Position numbers and translations under genes: made by a program
Shown here: piece after piece, positions 32,611 through 40,168 of the stretch
Numbering within the stretch: the stretch's first letter is position 1
Layout of the letters: every line of letters begins with the position of its first letter
Assembly (NCBI GenBank): GCA_044432805.1
Contig: JAWXUI010000008.1
Span: 1-41,006 of the forward strand
Reading direction: 5' to 3'
Length of the DNA: 41,006 bases
Origin: CAYJEO01 sp044432805
Lineage (GTDB): Bacteria > Bacillota_I > Bacilli_A > RF39 > UBA660
Notes under the pieces: model-generated
Told to the model about the DNA's origin: nothing
Database searches by the model: none
The model's input: only the letters and a program-made list of their open reading frames with translations

Positions 32611-33365
32611 TGTTTAGCTGTGTGTTGTCAAGTGGTTCAAGAGGTAACTCGACACTTATAGGAAATGAAAATACAAAAATTTTAGTAGATCTAGGAACTA
32701 CTTGTTTATATGTTCAAAATAATTTAAAAGAATTAAATATAGATCCAGTTAATATTGATGGTATTGTAATTACACATACACACATTGATCATGTTGGTGG
32801 TTTAAAAGTGTTTTTAAAAAAATATAATACAAAAGTATATTTAAGTAAAGAAATGAAAGATTCAATTAATTTTGATATTGAAAATTATCAAATTATTGAA
32901 GATGACTTTTTAATAAAAGATATTAAATTTAAAATACTTAAAGCATCTCATGATACACCATGTTTTAATTATATAATTAGTTGTAATGATAAATCTTTAG
33001 GTTATATAACTGATACTGGATATATACATGTAAAATATCATGAATTATTATCTAATATGGATTCATATATTATGGAAAGTAATCATGATCATCAACTTCT
33101 TTTAAATGGGGATTATCCACATCATTTAAAGCAAAGAATTATTGGTGATTATGGTCATTTATCAAATAAAGATAGTAGTTATTATTTATCTAAATTTATA
33201 GGTGATAAAACAAAAAAAGTATTTTTAATTCATTTAAGTAAAGATAATAATACTCCATCTAAAGCTATTAATACATTAAATGAAACTTTATTTAATAAAA
33301 ATATAAGTTTTGATAATATTGAAATATCTATACAAAATCAAAGAACAGAGGTTTTTTATGATTAA
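32610..33365 (+). CDS. walJ: MBL-fold metallohydrolase WalJ (YycJ)
   Basis: A 251-residue metallo-beta-lactamase-fold protein starting S-C-V-L-S-S-G-S-R-G-N-S, typical of YycJ/WalJ, with the metal motif H56-x-H58-x-D60-H61. WalJ is linked to the WalRK wall-control system and has been implicated in DNA repair and replication coordination. walRK is not here. An upstream start at 32556 would lie inside the M23 gene and is rejected in favour of the TAATG overlap at 32610. rlmH follows with an eight-base overlap, a conserved pairing. Confidence 0.9.
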   Translation: MFSCVLSSGSRGNSTLIGNENTKILVDLGTTCLYVQNNLKELNIDPVNIDGIVITHTHIDHVGGLKVFLKKYNTKVYLSKEMKDSINFDIENYQIIEDDFLIKDIKFKILKASHDTPCFNYIISCNDKSLGYITDTGYIHVKYHELLSNMDSYIMESNHDHQLLLNGDYPHHLKQRIIGDYGHLSNKDSSYYLSKFIGDKTKKVFLIHLSKDNNTPSKAINTLNETLFNKNISFDNIEISIQNQRTEVFYD

Positions 33366-33795
33366 AATAATATGTGTTGGAAAGATTAAAGAAAAATTTT
33401 ATAGAGACGCTATATTAGAATATCAAAAAAGATTATCTAAGTTTAGTAAATTAGAAATTATAGAAGTAAAGGATAATAGTTTAATTACAAAAGAAAGAGA
33501 TTTTATTTTGAAATATATAAATGAATCGGATTATATTATAACTTTAGAAATAGAAGGTAAAAGTATTAATTCAGTTGAGTTATCTAATTTAATAGATAAA
33601 ACATTAATGGTTAATCCTAATATTACTTTTATAATTGGTGGTTCTGATGGGTTACATGATGATATAAAAAAATTAAGTAATTATAAACTTTCTTTTTCTA
33701 ATTTGACTTTTCCACATCAATTATTTAGAGTTATTTTATTAGAGCAAATATATAGAAGTTTTAAAATATTAAACAATGAATCTTATCATAAATAA
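33358..33795 (+). CDS. rlmH: 23S rRNA pseudouridine-1915 N3-methyltransferase
   Basis: A 145-residue SPOUT-fold methyltransferase that modifies helix 69 of 23S rRNA. Diagnostic features are the start I-K-I-I-C-V-G-K-I-K-E, F-I-I-G-G-S-D-G-L (SAM site) and the knot-forming end F-P-H-Q-L-F-R-V-I-L-L-E-Q-I-Y-R with a final Y-H-K. The ATG at 33358 follows AGAGG and overlaps walJ. The stop is inside a terminator hairpin. Confidence 0.95.
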   Translation: MIKIICVGKIKEKFYRDAILEYQKRLSKFSKLEIIEVKDNSLITKERDFILKYINESDYIITLEIEGKSINSVELSNLIDKTLMVNPNITFIIGGSDGLHDDIKKLSNYKLSFSNLTFPHQLFRVILLEQIYRSFKILNNESYHK

Positions 33796-33804
33796 GATTT
33801 TTTT
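33779..33804 (+). terminator. Terminator overlapping the rlmH stop
   Basis: AATCTTAT pairs with ATAAGATT around CATAA, followed by seven T. It closes the unit that may run from rplI. Confidence 0.75.
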
Positions 33805-33847
33805 GTATAAAAAAATAAAAGTTATACATTATAAATTAGGTGAGAGA

Positions 33848-34357
33848 ATGAAAACAATATTATTATTATGTTTAGTCGTGTTTACTTTTGTGGGGATTAG
33901 TAATGAGGATGTGCTTATACCTGATGATGCTCTTAGGTTAAGAATTGTTGCAAATTCTAATACAGAGTATGATCAAGATATTAAAGAAGAAGTAAAGGAG
34001 AGTGTCGAAAGTACTTTATATACTTTGTTGAGTTCTTCTACTTCTTTGGAACAGTCTAGACAAATTGTAAATAATAATTTAAGTGTTATTGAAAAAAATA
34101 TTACAGATATATTTAATGAATATAATTATGATGAAACTTTTTCTATAAATTATGGATTAAATTATTTTCCACAAAAAGAGTATGAGGGTGTAATATATGA
34201 TGAGGGTAATTATGAGTCGTTATTAATTACATTAGGTAGTGGTGAAGGTGATAATTGGTGGTGTGTATTATATCCTCCTTTATGTATGATTGAACAAACT
34301 GATGAAGATGTTGAATATAAGTCTTTAGTGATGGAAATATTAGAGCAGTTTAATTAA
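33848..34357 (+). CDS. spoIIR: Stage II sporulation protein R
   Basis: A 169-residue secreted protein with a signal peptide (about 1-20), L-R-I-V-A-N-S-N-T-E-Y-D-Q, and the hallmark D-N-W-W-C-V-L-Y-P-P-L-C at about 135-146. SpoIIR is made in the forespore under sigma-F and triggers SpoIIGA-dependent processing of pro-sigma-E in the mother cell. The ATG at 33848 follows TAGGTGAG; an earlier ATG at 33776 inside rlmH is rejected. A GTATA at 33805-33809 fits a sigma-F -35, but I see no matching -10. Its presence argues for present or recent spore formation. Confidence 0.93.
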   Translation: MKTILLLCLVVFTFVGISNEDVLIPDDALRLRIVANSNTEYDQDIKEEVKESVESTLYTLLSSSTSLEQSRQIVNNNLSVIEKNITDIFNEYNYDETFSINYGLNYFPQKEYEGVIYDEGNYESLLITLGSGEGDNWWCVLYPPLCMIEQTDEDVEYKSLVMEILEQFN

Positions 34358-34380
34358 AATATTTAACAAATATTTTTTTT
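34356..34380 (+). terminator. AT-only terminator after spoIIR
   Basis: AAAATATT pairs with AATATTTT around TAACA, with a T run. It has no G-C pairs in the stem, so strength is doubtful. Confidence 0.45.
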
Positions 34381-34408
34381 AAAAACATAATATTAATTGG
34401 AGGATAAT

Positions 34409-34927
34409 ATGTTATTAATATTAACTGCAATTAGTTTAAGTATGGATGCTTTTTCTTTGTCTTTAGCGTATGGAACTTTGAATATTAATAAAAAAGATAT
34501 TTATATAATTAGTATAGTGGTTGGAATTTATCATTTTTTTATGCCACAATTTGGTCATTATTTATATCATTTTATTACGTCTTTTTTTCTTTTAAAAACA
34601 AATTTAATAGCGGCTTTAATATTGTTTGTTTTAAGTTTGCAAATGTTATTTAAAAAAGAAGATAATGTGTTAAAAAAAATGAATTTTTTAGAAATTATTA
34701 TTTTTGGTTTAGCTGTTTCAATAGATAGTTTTTCAATAGGGATAGGTTTAAAAGCAATAAATGAAAATATTGTTTTTTCTTCTTTTGTTTTTAGTGTTAC
34801 ATCTTTTATATTTACTTTTATAGGTCTTTTATTAGGAAAAAAAATGAATTGTCTTTTGGGTAAAATAGCAATTAAAATAGGTGGTTTATTATTGTTTTTA
34901 TTAAGTATTTACTTTTTTATTTATTGA
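34409..34927 (+). CDS. MntP/YtaF-family membrane protein
   Basis: A 172-residue protein with about six membrane helices in two repeats. Each repeat has an Asp in a helix motif (S-M-D-A-F-S-L-S-L and S-I-D-S-F-S-I-G-I), as in the MntP manganese exporter and the related sporulation membrane protein YtaF. I cannot choose between them; adjacency to spoIIR slightly favours a YtaF-like role. Start 34409 follows TTGGAGG; a start four codons earlier at TTG 34397 overlaps that site and is rejected. Confidence 0.75.
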   Translation: MLLILTAISLSMDAFSLSLAYGTLNINKKDIYIISIVVGIYHFFMPQFGHYLYHFITSFFLLKTNLIAALILFVLSLQMLFKKEDNVLKKMNFLEIIIFGLAVSIDSFSIGIGLKAINENIVFSSFVFSVTSFIFTFIGLLLGKKMNCLLGKIAIKIGGLLLFLLSIYFFIY

Positions 34928-34963
34928 CAAAAAAAATTGACATATTATACTTATTATTATAAG
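34924..34963 (+). promoter_or_regulatory. Tandem overlapping promoters of the second pilin-like gene
   Basis: TTGACA at 34924-34929 with a 16-base spacer to TATACT (34946-34951), and a second TTGACA at 34937-34942 with a 15-base spacer to TATAAG (34958-34963). The first is the better match. Confidence 0.6.
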
Positions 34964-34977
34964 GTAGGTAAAAAGAT

Positions 34978-36672
34978 ATGAAAAAGGGATTTAAGTCAAT
35001 TAGTTTACTTGTAGTATTAGTTATTTTAACTGTTATAACAGCAGTAGCGACATCAATAATAATTAGTAAAAAAAATGAATCAAAAATAGATTCAGACATT
35101 TCGATAATTAATAGCATATTAGATACGGCTGTAGAATTGTATGATCAAGCTTATTTAAGTGGTGAATTAGAAAGTATCGTAGGAATTAATTTGTTAGACT
35201 ATGAGGGTTTTAAAATTGATAACGATATAGAAAATGCAATAATATCTTTTGATGATGAAGGAAATACAACAGTAGTATTATATAATAATGGAAATTGTTA
35301 TGTAAAAATTCCAGGAGTTGATATAACTTATGAAGAATCAACTTTAGAAGAATGTCTTGAAAGTTATGTTGTTGATTATAGTGATAATAGTGAATCAGAA
35401 AATATAGAAACTGATTATTCTGATGATGATAATGATTTCGAGGAAATAGAAAGTGATTCTTTAGATAACGATATCGTTTCAAGTAGTTCGAGTAATTCAA
35501 GTAGTTCGAGTAGTTCAAACAGTTCGAGTAGTTCGAGTAGCTCGAGTGGTTCAAGTGGTTCAAGTGGTTCCAAAGATACAGAAACTGATGATACAGATAA
35601 AGAAATAGATGATGTTGATAATTCAGGAGCAAGTGCACCAATCTTAGGTGATTTAATACCAGTAACTATAGCGACTGATGGAACAGTTACAGTAGTAGAT
35701 TCATCAACGCAGTGGTATAATTATGAAGAACAAACATGGGCAAATGCGATTGTATTAAATGACGGATTAAATTCTTCAATAGGAGATACTTTTTATCTTA
35801 ATGCATCTGGGACTTATGATGAAATAGCAGCTATTTATGTGTGGGTACCAAGATATGAATATCAAATACAAAAAACAGAAGAATCAATTTTAATTAATTT
35901 CGTTTCTAGTTCAGTGACGACTGCATCAGATGATTATATATTGCATTCGGCATTTACTTTTGATGAAGAAGAATTAGATGGAATATGGGTAGGTAAGTTT
36001 GAGGTAACAGGAGCAACTGAATCATTAACAACATTACCAAATGTGACTTCATTAAGAAGTGTGACAATATCATCGTTTTATTATGCAATGTTAGATTTTG
36101 CTGATAATTATAGTTTATCAGGAGATAGTCATATGATGAAAAATACAGATTGGGGTGCAGTAGCATATTTATCACTTTCAGTCTATGGTATAAATGAAGA
36201 AGTTTATATAAATAATGCTTCTACATATACAACAGGTTGTGGTGGAGATACTGTATCAGAATCTAGTAATTCAACATGTACAAATGCATATGGAAGTGTA
36301 ACAGACGATGTTTATAATCAAAGTACAACAGGAAATATAAGTGGAATATTTGATATGTCAGGAGGGGCACTCGAATACGTAATGGGAAATTATAACTATT
36401 CAACTCAATCTTCTGGTTTTACAGATGTAAGTGCTATTGATTCAAAATATATAAATATATATATGGATTTTGAATCAATAATAGGTGATGCAGTAGATGA
36501 AACATCAGCATGGTATTCTGATGGCGCGCATTTTTACTCTTCTTATTACCCTTGGTTAGGGCGTGGAGGACTTTATTATGATTCTTATGGTGCAGGTGTG
36601 TTTGCTTTCTGCAGTAACTTTGGATATGCTAGCAGTTACTATTCATCTCGTATGGTTTTCGTTGTTTCATAA
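34978..36672 (+). CDS. Pilin-like surface protein with Ser-rich linker and sulfatase-modifying-factor-like domain
   Basis: A 564-residue protein. The N-terminus K-K-G-F-K-S-I-S-L-L resembles a prepilin signal, but the Glu at mature position 5 is Ser. A pilin-like part with two cysteines (N-G-N-C-Y, E-E-C-L) parallels the 25804 protein. Acidic and Ser/Gly linkers (Ser-rich 168-198) lead to a C-terminal domain (about 215-564) with W-V-P-R-Y-E-Y, W-G-A-V-A-Y-L-S, F-D-M-S-G-G-A-L-E-Y-V-M-G-N and a final R-G-G-L-Y-Y to S-R-M-V-F-V-V segment. This is the FGE/lectin-type fold pattern. Its role is unknown, probably surface display. AAGGTAGG precedes the start. Confidence 0.82.
   Translation: MKKGFKSISLLVVLVILTVITAVATSIIISKKNESKIDSDISIINSILDTAVELYDQAYLSGELESIVGINLLDYEGFKIDNDIENAIISFDDEGNTTVVLYNNGNCYVKIPGVDITYEESTLEECLESYVVDYSDNSESENIETDYSDDDNDFEEIESDSLDNDIVSSSSSNSSSSSSSNSSSSSSSSSGSSGSSGSKDTETDDTDKEIDDVDNSGASAPILGDLIPVTIATDGTVTVVDSSTQWYNYEEQTWANAIVLNDGLNSSIGDTFYLNASGTYDEIAAIYVWVPRYEYQIQKTEESILINFVSSSVTTASDDYILHSAFTFDEEELDGIWVGKFEVTGATESLTTLPNVTSLRSVTISSFYYAMLDFADNYSLSGDSHMMKNTDWGAVAYLSLSVYGINEEVYINNASTYTTGCGGDTVSESSNSTCTNAYGSVTDDVYNQSTTGNISGIFDMSGGALEYVMGNYNYSTQSSGFTDVSAIDSKYINIYMDFESIIGDAVDETSAWYSDGAHFYSSYYPWLGRGGLYYDSYGAGVFAFCSNFGYASSYYSSRMVFVVS
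35479..35571 (+). repeat. Imperfect six-base repeats encoding a Ser/Gly linker
   Basis: TCAAGT/TCGAGT-type units encode residues 168-198 (mostly Ser, with Asn and Gly). The repeats could change length by slippage or recombination without breaking the frame when the change is a multiple of three. Confidence 0.85.
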
Positions 36673-36756
36673 ATATCAGGCATTAAATAAACCTTTTTAG
36701 ATAGGAATATTATTTATTTCTTTAGTTATAAAAGATATTTAAATAAATTAAAATTT

Positions 36757-36781
36757 AAGTATGCATATTGCATACTTTTTT
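36757..36781 (+). terminator. Terminator after the second pilin-like gene
   Basis: AAGTATGC pairs with GCATACTT around ATATT, followed by T. It lies 85 bases after the stop, leaving a long 3' region (36673-36756) with no gene. Confidence 0.8.
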
Positions 36782-36816
36782 CTTACAATTTCTTTTTTCA
36801 TCTATTGATAGTTTTA

Positions 36817-36845
36817 TTGACAAAATAGAAAAAAAACTATAAAAT
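36817..36845 (+). promoter_or_regulatory. Promoter of the 36869 gene
   Basis: TTGACA at 36817-36822, a 17-base spacer and TAAAAT at 36840-36845. Confidence 0.65.
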
Positions 36846-36868
36846 TAAAGTGTACAAGGAGATATAAA

Positions 36869-37390
36869 ATGTATTACAAATTTAGAAACCATGATTTAAA
36901 AAAGGGAATAAATGACATTTTAAAAAATATAAAAGCAAATGAAGAATTATTAAGTTCTATAATGTTTAAAAATAATTTAAATTCACTAGATGATTTAATA
37001 TTATCTGGAGAATTTTTATTAGTTAAATTAGATGAAAATAAATTATCACTTAACTATAATACAATTGAAGGTGAAGGTATTATAGATATTTATTTAATAA
37101 GTGAAAATGAGATAAAAGTTGTTGAAAGATTAAAAACAACAATTGATAAAGAAGTGAAAAAAGCAATTAAATATACAGTGACTAAATTAGAAAATGGTAA
37201 ACTTATTTATTTTGAATATCATGAATCATTTAAAGAAGATGGTCTTAGTACTAAAGAACATCGTTTAAATGTCTGTCAAACTGGATTTGATTGTGATGGT
37301 AGTTTTGTTATGTTACCAATATCTGAGGAATATATAAATGAAGCAAAAGAAATAGAATTTTTAAGAAAATCAAAGCAAAAAGTAATTTAA
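36869..37390 (+). CDS. Uncharacterised 173-residue protein
   Basis: A soluble, Lys/Glu-rich protein with a helical start and a beta-rich centre (I-I-D-I-Y-L-I-S-E-N-E-I-K-V, L-E-N-G-K-L-I-Y-F-E-Y-H-E), plus a C-terminal V-C-Q-T-G-F-D-C-D-G-S-F. No family recognised and no signal peptide. It stands alone between a promoter and a terminator. The start at 36869 follows AAGGAGAT. Confidence 0.65.
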   Translation: MYYKFRNHDLKKGINDILKNIKANEELLSSIMFKNNLNSLDDLILSGEFLLVKLDENKLSLNYNTIEGEGIIDIYLISENEIKVVERLKTTIDKEVKKAIKYTVTKLENGKLIYFEYHESFKEDGLSTKEHRLNVCQTGFDCDGSFVMLPISEEYINEAKEIEFLRKSKQKVI

Positions 37391-37405
37391 TATACTTTTT
37401 TTTAT
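37377..37405 (+). terminator. Terminator after the 36869 gene
   Basis: AAAAAGTA pairs with TACTTTTT around ATTTAATA, with a T tract; it overlaps the stop codon. Confidence 0.65.
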
Positions 37406-37413
37406 GGTATAAT
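37405..37413 (+). promoter_or_regulatory. Extended -10 promoter of fba
   Basis: TGG-TATAAT, 24 bases before the fba start, followed by AGGAGG. Confidence 0.65.
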
Positions 37414-37437
37414 TAATTTATTATATAGGAGGTAATT

Positions 37438-38289
37438 ATGTTAGTAAACGCGAAAGATTTATTAAATAAAGCAAAGATAGAAAAATATGCTGTTGCGCAT
37501 TTGAATATTAATAATTTAGAATGGGCTAAATATATTTTAGAAGAAACACAAAGTTTAAATAGTCCAATAATTTTAGGAGTGTCTTTAGGCGCTGTAAAAT
37601 ATATGGGAGGATTCAATGTAGTTAGAAGTATTGTTTCTTCATTAATAAGAGATTTAAATATTACAATTCCAGTTGTTCTTCATTTAGACCATGGAACAAG
37701 TTTCGAAGCTTGTAAAAGTGCAATAGATGCAGGATTTACTTCCGTAATGATTGACGCTTCTAAACTATCTATAGAAGAAAATATAAAAGTTACAAAACAA
37801 GTTGTAGATTATGCTAAACAGTTTGATGTAAGTGTTGAATCAGAAGTAGGTGCAATTGGTGGAGATGAAGATGGTGTTGCTAATGAATTAGCGTATGCTA
37901 AATTAGAACATTGTATAAGAATAGCTAGGGAAACTAATATTGATTTTTTAGCGCCAGCACTTGGAAGTGTCCATGGATTATATAAAGGTGAACCAAAATT
38001 AGATTTTGAAAAGATGATGGAAGTTAATAATGAAGTTAATATTCCACTTGTCTTACATGGTGGAACAGGTATAAATGATGAATTAATCAAAAAAGCAATT
38101 AGCTGTGGAATTACAAAAATAAATGTAAACACTGAATTGCAAATCGAGTGGACAAAAGGTGTTAGACAATTTATAGCAACTGATAGTTCTCAATATGATC
38201 CAAGACATATTATTGGTTCTGGAGAAGAAAATGTTAAAACAGCAATTAGAAAAAAAATCCTTTTGTTTGGTAGTAACAATAAGGCATAA
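37438..38289 (+). CDS. fba: Class II fructose-bisphosphate aldolase
   Basis: A 283-residue zinc-dependent aldolase that cleaves fructose 1,6-bisphosphate into the two triose phosphates in glycolysis. H-L-D-H-G lies at residues 82-86 (H85 a zinc ligand), then E-S-E-V-G-A-I-G-G, the A-L-G-S-V-H-G loop and L-H-G-G-T-G. Closely related tagatose-bisphosphate aldolases cannot be excluded by motif alone, but this lone copy next to murA resembles the usual fba-murA arrangement in Firmicutes. Confidence 0.92.
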   Translation: MLVNAKDLLNKAKIEKYAVAHLNINNLEWAKYILEETQSLNSPIILGVSLGAVKYMGGFNVVRSIVSSLIRDLNITIPVVLHLDHGTSFEACKSAIDAGFTSVMIDASKLSIEENIKVTKQVVDYAKQFDVSVESEVGAIGGDEDGVANELAYAKLEHCIRIARETNIDFLAPALGSVHGLYKGEPKLDFEKMMEVNNEVNIPLVLHGGTGINDELIKKAISCGITKINVNTELQIEWTKGVRQFIATDSSQYDPRHIIGSGEENVKTAIRKKILLFGSNNKA

Positions 38290-38323
38290 TAACATATTAA
38301 TATAGTAAACAAGGAAGTGATTT

Positions 38324-39577
38324 ATGAAACAAATGATTATAGAAGGTAATAAAATGTTAAGTGGGACAATAAAAGTAAATGGAAGTAAAAATAGTGCTTT
38401 AGCGCTTATACCTGCTTCATTATTGTCTGATGAAACAGTAACAATTGATAATATCCCACATATTGCTGATATAGATTCTTTAAATGAAATTTTAGAATAT
38501 TTAGGGGCTGATATTAAATTAAAAGATGGGACTATGATTATTAATTCTTCTTCAATTATAAATAAAGAGATTCCTGAAGAAGCATCAAAAAAATTAAGAG
38601 CATCGTATTATTTTATGGCCGCACTTTTAGGTAAATATAAAGAAGTAAGAATGTATTTTCCAGGGGGATGTAATATAGGAAAAAGACCTATTGATCAAAC
38701 ATTAAAAGCCTTTGAAGCATTAGGTGCAGTTGTTGAAGAAAACGATAATCAATATTACATTCATGCTGATGAGTTAGTTGGTGGAAATATTTTGCTTGAT
38801 ATGCCAAGTGTGGGTGCAACAATAAATACGATGTTAGCTGCTGTTAAGGCTAAAGGTGAAACAATAATTGATAATGCAGCTAAAGAACCAGAAATTGTAA
38901 ATGTTGCTACTTTATTAAATAATATGGGTGCTAAAATTACGGGAGCTGGGACTAGTGAAATAAGAATTAAAGGTGTTTCTAAATTAAGAAGTGCTTATTC
39001 TGAAGTTATTCCAGATAGGATAGTTGCCGGTACTTATGTAATTATGGGTGCTTTAATAGGTGATAATTTAAAGATAGATAATTTAATTCCAGAACATATT
39101 GAAAGTTTAACTTTGAAATTAAAAGAAATGGGAGTTAAATTAAAAATAAATGGTGATAATATTATTGTAAGTAAGAGTGATAAATTAAAACCTGTAAAAG
39201 TAAAAACTTTGGGTTATCCTGGATTTCCTACTGATTTACAACAACCTTTAACTGTCCTTTTGGCATTTGCTAATGGATTATCTACATTAGAAGAAACAAT
39301 TTATGAAAATAGATTCCAAAATGTTGAATATTTAAATAAAATGGGAACTAATATAGAAGTAAATAATAAAAAGATACGTATTAAAGGAAGTTGTAAACTT
39401 TGTGGAAAAGAAGTAAAAGCAACTGATTTAAGAGCTGGAGCTTGTATGATTTTAGCTGGGTTATGTGCTGATGGTGAGACAATTGTAACTGATGTTGAAC
39501 ATGTTTTAAGGGGATATGAGGATATAGTTGAAAGTTTAACTGATATAGGTGCTAAAATAAGGTTAGAAGAAATATAA
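38324..39577 (+). CDS. murA: UDP-N-acetylglucosamine 1-carboxyvinyltransferase
   Basis: A 417-residue MurA catalysing the first committed step of peptidoglycan synthesis. The start G-T-I-K-V-N-G-S-K-N-S-A is typical. The active-site cysteine is present as C116 in P-G-G-C-N-I-G-K-R-P-I-D, so the fosfomycin target residue is retained. The late D-L-R-A-G-A segment is clear. Its place after fba fits the second murA (murAB/murZ) locus of many Firmicutes, so another copy may exist elsewhere. AAGGAAGTGA precedes the start; a good terminator follows. Confidence 0.96.
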   Translation: MKQMIIEGNKMLSGTIKVNGSKNSALALIPASLLSDETVTIDNIPHIADIDSLNEILEYLGADIKLKDGTMIINSSSIINKEIPEEASKKLRASYYFMAALLGKYKEVRMYFPGGCNIGKRPIDQTLKAFEALGAVVEENDNQYYIHADELVGGNILLDMPSVGATINTMLAAVKAKGETIIDNAAKEPEIVNVATLLNNMGAKITGAGTSEIRIKGVSKLRSAYSEVIPDRIVAGTYVIMGALIGDNLKIDNLIPEHIESLTLKLKEMGVKLKINGDNIIVSKSDKLKPVKVKTLGYPGFPTDLQQPLTVLLAFANGLSTLEETIYENRFQNVEYLNKMGTNIEVNNKKIRIKGSCKLCGKEVKATDLRAGACMILAGLCADGETIVTDVEHVLRGYEDIVESLTDIGAKIRLEEI

Positions 39578-39579
39578 TT

Positions 39580-39605
39580 AAATAGAGTTTACTCTGTTTT
39601 TTTTT
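39580..39605 (+). terminator. murA terminator
   Basis: AAATAGAG pairs with CTCTGTTT (one T-G pair) around TTTA, followed by a T run. Confidence 0.8.
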
Positions 39606-39614
39606 GAGGTGAAA

Positions 39615-40145
39615 ATGAAAAAGATATTTATTTTGTTAATAGTTATGTTTCTTGTTTATATTACGTATTCTAATTTTAATAAAAAAAATAGTTATTTGTT
39701 ATCTTTGGGAGATACTTATTTTTATAGTGATAATTTTTTAATTAATAATAATGATTTTGTTGATGAATTGTACAGAACTACGGATGTTTTAAAAGATATA
39801 TATAATAATAAAGATATAAATCAATCTATTAAAAATGCGATTATAAAATCAGATGTTATTATTTTATCTGTTGGTAAAAATGATGTTTTGGCAAAACTTA
39901 TGTATAGTGAAGATGATATTTTTAATTTTATTGATCAAATTATGATAGATATGGATGAGTTGTTTAATGAAATTAATAGTCTTACTAAAGAAGAAGTAAT
40001 AGTTAGAGAAATAATTTTAGATAATGAAATTTTTGAAATTTATTTTAATAAAAAATTATATGAATTGTGCAATAAATATGATTTTAATTTTATTAGTAAA
40101 GATGAGGATATAAGTGAATTTATTGAAAATAATCGTTTAATATAG
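39615..40145 (+). CDS. Membrane-anchored, degenerate SGNH-hydrolase-like protein
   Basis: A 176-residue protein with an N-terminal membrane helix (1-20), then S-L-G-D-T-Y at 30-35, where SGNH/GDSL enzymes have G-D-S, and V-I-I-L-S-V-G-K-N-D (81-90), matching their G-x-N-D block. The nucleophile Ser is Thr and no D-x-x-H is seen near the end, so esterase activity is doubtful. Length is short for the family. Start 39615 follows GAGGTGA; GTG at 39609 is inside that site. No close neighbour clarifies its role. Confidence 0.55.
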   Translation: MKKIFILLIVMFLVYITYSNFNKKNSYLLSLGDTYFYSDNFLINNNDFVDELYRTTDVLKDIYNNKDINQSIKNAIIKSDVIILSVGKNDVLAKLMYSEDDIFNFIDQIMIDMDELFNEINSLTKEEVIVREIILDNEIFEIYFNKKLYELCNKYDFNFISKDEDISEFIENNRLI

Positions 40146-40168
40146 TATAATAAATTGGGAGGAAAAAA

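Noticed and set aside
35210..35641. Long - strand ORF (143 residues) opposite the Ser-rich linker
   Set aside because: It is rich in Leu, His and Tyr, as expected from the reverse complement of Ser/Asp/Asn codons, and has no start signals; a shadow of the + strand gene.
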